Source: Thermoplasmatota archaeon (GTDB lineage Archaea > Thermoplasmatota > E2 > DHVEG-1). Taken from it: a DNA stretch of 5,159 nt. Positions within the stretch are counted from its first letter, which is position 1. Every line of letters begins with the position of its first letter. Shown here piece after piece: positions 4,756 to 5,159 of this stretch. The notes beneath the pieces were generated by a model that saw nothing but the letters and a program-made list of their open reading frames with translations, ran no database searches and was not told where the DNA came from. The DNA is taken from NCBI GenBank assembly GCA_018334795.1, contig JAGXLH010000109.1, positions 1 through 5,159 of the forward strand. The letters run 5' to 3'. The position numbers and the translations under genes are program-made.

Positions 4756-5159
4756 TTATTTGAAAAAAGCGATAGTTTTGATTATAATATTTATTTTCTT
4801 AGGGTCTGCGTTTTCAACCCAGGTAATTGGAAATCATATGAATCATGACTTATATAGATCAAATAGTTGTTCATGTCCTAATGAAATAATAGATGTATAT
4901 GTAACGTATTCAGAACGAAAAATACCTGTTGATCATGCAACGGTAGTATTAAAAAGTGGATATAATCATAGAGAAACGTTAACTACAAATAATAAAGGTT
5001 TCTGCCGTTTTGAAGGCGATTACAATAGTTTCATTTATGACACTACTGTTACGGCAAATAAGGATTTTTGTTTCAGCAGAACGGTTAATTTAGGTAAAAT
5101 AAGCGATAGAGAATACCAGCGAGTAAAAATAGTATTAAGAAATGTTTTACCTATTGAGA
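4745..5159 (+). CDS. Secreted beta-sandwich protein, 3' end outside window
   Basis: An open frame of 138 codons without a stop, running off the window. Residues about 7-25 (KKAIVLIIIFIFLGSAFS) are a classic signal peptide: two lysines, a hydrophobic core and small residues before the likely cleavage. The mature part begins with a Cys-x-Cys pair (C42, C44). From about 46 to 131 it reads as alternating strands with the feel of a carboxypeptidase-regulatory or Ig-like fold (VPVDHATVVLKSG-type strand, then TTNNKGFCRFEG, then an R-V-K-I-V-L strand). Two further cysteines, C87 and C109, could form a disulfide. Start: ATG 4745 has AAGGAGG eight bases upstream; the in-frame TTG 4760 has its own GGAGG four bases upstream and would begin LKKAIVL, an even tighter signal peptide. 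No specific function is assigned. Confidence 0.75.
   Translation, partial: MEGGYLKKAIVLIIIFIFLGSAFSTQVIGNHMNHDLYRSNSCSCPNEIIDVYVTYSERKIPVDHATVVLKSGYNHRETLTTNNKGFCRFEGDYNSFIYDTTVTANKDFCFSRTVNLGKISDREYQRVKIVLRNVLPIE

Noticed and set aside
1..5159. CRISPR arrays, insertion sequences, transposase or integrase genes, rRNA.
   Set aside because: No regularly spaced long repeats, no transposase or recombinase motifs in any frame, and no rRNA-like sequence were seen.

Overview
The window looks like AT-rich euryarchaeal DNA, most likely from the Thermoplasmatota (I think first of uncultured marine or sediment lineages, but that rank is a guess). The evidence is an archaeal-type purine biosynthesis enzyme (PurP), an archaeal flap endonuclease with its full set of acidic active-site residues, promoters of the BRE/TATA type with short or absent leaders, and an exported rhodanese-PKD protein of a style common in these archaea.

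Layout from left to right. (1) 1-339, the 3' end of purP on the plus strand. (2) 388-1302, ornithine carbamoyltransferase on the minus strand, convergent with purP, with a triple oligo-T terminator between them on its own strand. (3) A compact divergent promoter region (1303-1402). (4) 1403-2425, flap endonuclease FEN-1, plus strand. (5) A 92-base convergent gap with hairpins. (6) 2518-3225, an S51-family aspartyl dipeptidase (PepE), minus strand. (7) A 164-base divergent regulatory gap containing two palindromes and a TATA box. (8) 3390-4529, an exported single-domain rhodanese fused to two PKD-like beta-sandwich domains. (9) A 215-base gap holding the 3' end of a tRNA (T-arm plus acceptor strand only, minus strand), short direct repeats, a very good BRE/TATA promoter and an 8-bp inverted repeat starting at the predicted transcription start. 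(10) 4745-5159, the 5' part of a gene for a secreted beta-sandwich protein that runs off the window.

The genes do not form one pathway. Adjacent pairs are convergent or divergent until position 3390, so each appears to be transcribed separately. The first four are housekeeping functions (purine synthesis, arginine/carbamoyl-phosphate metabolism, DNA replication and repair, peptide turnover). The right-hand third changes character: two exported proteins flank a tRNA remnant. That remnant is the best hint of an accessory junction, possibly a past integration site or a decayed tRNA. I did not find a clear new multi-gene system. The most interesting items are the tRNA 3' fragment, the leader structure of the last gene, and the shortened PCNA-binding tail of FEN-1.
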